Shown here piece by piece: positions 62,980-64,000 of a DNA stretch of 64,000 nt (the first letter of the stretch is position 1; each line of letters starts with the position of its first letter). This stretch comes from Thermoleophilaceae bacterium (GTDB lineage Bacteria; Actinomycetota; Thermoleophilia; Solirubrobacterales; JACPNS01). The notes beneath the pieces were generated by a model. It was not told the DNA's origin. It was given only the letters and a program-made list of their open reading frames with translations, and made no database searches. The position numbers and the translations under genes are program-made. The stretch lies in NCBI GenBank assembly GCA_016462645.1, contig JAEMSX010000007.1:1-64000 (forward strand), read 5' to 3'.

Positions 62980-64000
62980 ATGCCCGAGGCAAGCAAAGAT
63001 CCGAATCCCGCCAAGCGCGTAGTGCTGCTGGCCGGCGGTCGCTCAAGTGAGCGCGAGGTGTCGCTGGTTTCCGGCGAGGCCGTCGCGAAGGGTCTCCACG
63101 GACAGGGACATGACGTCGTGCGCGTCGAAATCGGACGCGACGGACGTTGGTTCCAGGTCGTGCGCTTCGGCCCAGAGGAGATGCCGACCGGCGAGCCGAT
63201 CGCGATCACGCCCGGCGAGGGTCTGCTCGGCGCGGACGTTGTCTTTCCGGTGCTGCACGGACCCTTCGGCGAAGACGGGGTGATTCAGGGCACGCTCGAC
63301 TCGCTCGAGGTCGCCTACGTCGGATCGGGCGTTGCGGCATCGGCGATCTGCCTCGACAAACTGCTCTTCAAGGAAGTCGCCGGCCGCGCCGGGATCCCGC
63401 AGGTCCGCTACGCCGCGATCCTCGCCTCTGAGTGGGACGGCGACGAGCGCAAGCACGACGCGCTGCTTGAAGCCGCTGCGGCGCTGGGCTTCCCCTCCTT
63501 CGTCAAGCCCGCCCGCCTCGGCTCTAGCGTCGGGATCTCCCGCGTCACCGGGCTCTCCGAACTCAGCTCCGCGATCGACGACGCACTCAAATACGACCCG
63601 CGGGTGATCGTCGAGGCAGGTTCTGCCGGCGATGAGATCGAGTGCTCGGTGCTCGGCAACGACGAACTCGAGGTCTCGCAGCCGGGCAGGCTCGAGTTCG
63701 ATTCCGACTGGTACGACTTCGACGCCAAGTACGAGGCCGGCGGCATGCGCCTTGTCGCGCCGGCACCGATCGATGAGGCGCTCGAGATCGAGATCGCGTC
63801 GATGGCGGCCCGCGTGTTCAAGCTTGTCGGTTGCGCCGGGATGGCGCGCGTTGACTTCTTCGTCGAAGATCCGGAGGGCGAGAAGCCGAAGGTGCTGGTC
63901 AACGAGATCAACACGATCCCGGGGTTCACCAGCACGAGCGTCTACGCGAAGCTCTTCGAAGTCTCGGGCCTGCCTTACGGCGAGCTGCTCGACCGCCTGC
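62980..64000 (+). CDS. ddl: D-alanine-D-alanine ligase (partial, runs off right edge)
   Basis: I read an open frame of 340 codons from ATG 62980 to the right edge with no stop. Ddl motifs are VVLLAGGRSSEREVSLVSG, VLHGPFGEDGVIQGTLD, CLDKLLFKEVAGRAGI, VKPARLGSSVGISRV and NEINTIPGFTSTSVYAK. The DWYDFDAKYEAGG omega-loop is typical of true D-Ala-D-Ala ligases. It directly follows pknB, so it is the likely main peptidoglycan Ddl. A second, shorter homologue is at 26239. Confidence 0.93.
   Translation, partial: MPEASKDPNPAKRVVLLAGGRSSEREVSLVSGEAVAKGLHGQGHDVVRVEIGRDGRWFQVVRFGPEEMPTGEPIAITPGEGLLGADVVFPVLHGPFGEDGVIQGTLDSLEVAYVGSGVAASAICLDKLLFKEVAGRAGIPQVRYAAILASEWDGDERKHDALLEAAAALGFPSFVKPARLGSSVGISRVTGLSELSSAIDDALKYDPRVIVEAGSAGDEIECSVLGNDELEVSQPGRLEFDSDWYDFDAKYEAGGMRLVAPAPIDEALEIEIASMAARVFKLVGCAGMARVDFFVEDPEGEKPKVLVNEINTIPGFTSTSVYAKLFEVSGLPYGELLDRL

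Overview
The window is a high-GC bacterial chromosome segment spanning the origin-proximal region of what looks like an actinobacterium. The evidence is GC-rich codon use, many GTG and TTG starts, an FhaA-FhaB-PstP-RodA-PbpA-PknB cluster, a Tat-dependent Rieske protein, a menaquinone pathway, and the order parB-parA-rsmG-jag-yidC-yidD-rnpA-rpmH / dnaA-dnaN-recF-dciA-gyrB-gyrA. Several details fit a deep-branching class such as Thermoleophilia better than typical Actinomycetes: a b6-type cytochrome b with a Bacillus-like cytochrome b/c fusion, and a GyrB with a long insertion. That class assignment is inference. I see no insertion sequence, integrase, prophage or CRISPR array. No stretch longer than 300 bases lacks a gene.

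Layout. 1-2060 (minus): a very acidic, repeat-rich protein running off the left edge. 2143-6157 (minus): four translationally coupled nucleotide-sugar genes of the UDP-ManNAc3NAcA (Wbp) type. 6198-9686 (minus): class IV aminotransferase, a 109-base palindrome, tRNA-Lys, a TPR-like membrane protein, TatC, TatA and dCTP deaminase. 9821-10189 (plus): a small zinc-ribbon protein behind a sigma-28-like promoter. 10284-18105 (minus): nine tightly packed genes for ALA and porphobilinogen synthesis (hemB, hemL), a fused siroheme decarboxylase, the menaquinol:cytochrome c reductase (Rieske, cytochrome b, cytochrome b/c), and menaquinone synthesis (MenG, polyprenyl synthase).

18147-30687: mixed housekeeping and accessory genes. 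These are an ABC-2 exporter, YmdB phosphodiesterase, GtrA and methyltransferase, a phosphodiesterase-like enzyme, an aminotransferase coupled to an extra D-Ala-D-Ala ligase-like protein, PPK2, two secreted RTX-like acidic repeat proteins around a VOC protein, and a DUF151 nuclease, followed by tRNA-Ile. 30882-45061: the origin region, with probable oriC in the 3' end of dnaA and the dnaA-dnaN gap. Gene strands diverge around it as expected. A strong intrinsic terminator with pseudoknot-like pairing lies downstream of gyrA.

45298-53912 (minus): a histidine kinase / HD-GYP / LuxR regulator operon, an AlkZ-like protein, superoxide dismutase, an HNH protein, prephenate dehydratase, DUF4446 and a membrane-anchored CARDB-like protein. 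54028-64000 (plus): a cell-envelope signalling cluster of two Ser/Thr kinases, two FHA proteins, a PP2C phosphatase, a SEDS glycosyltransferase, a penicillin-binding protein and a canonical D-Ala-D-Ala ligase cut by the right edge. These kinases, FHA readers and phosphatase plausibly regulate the peptidoglycan enzymes encoded beside them.
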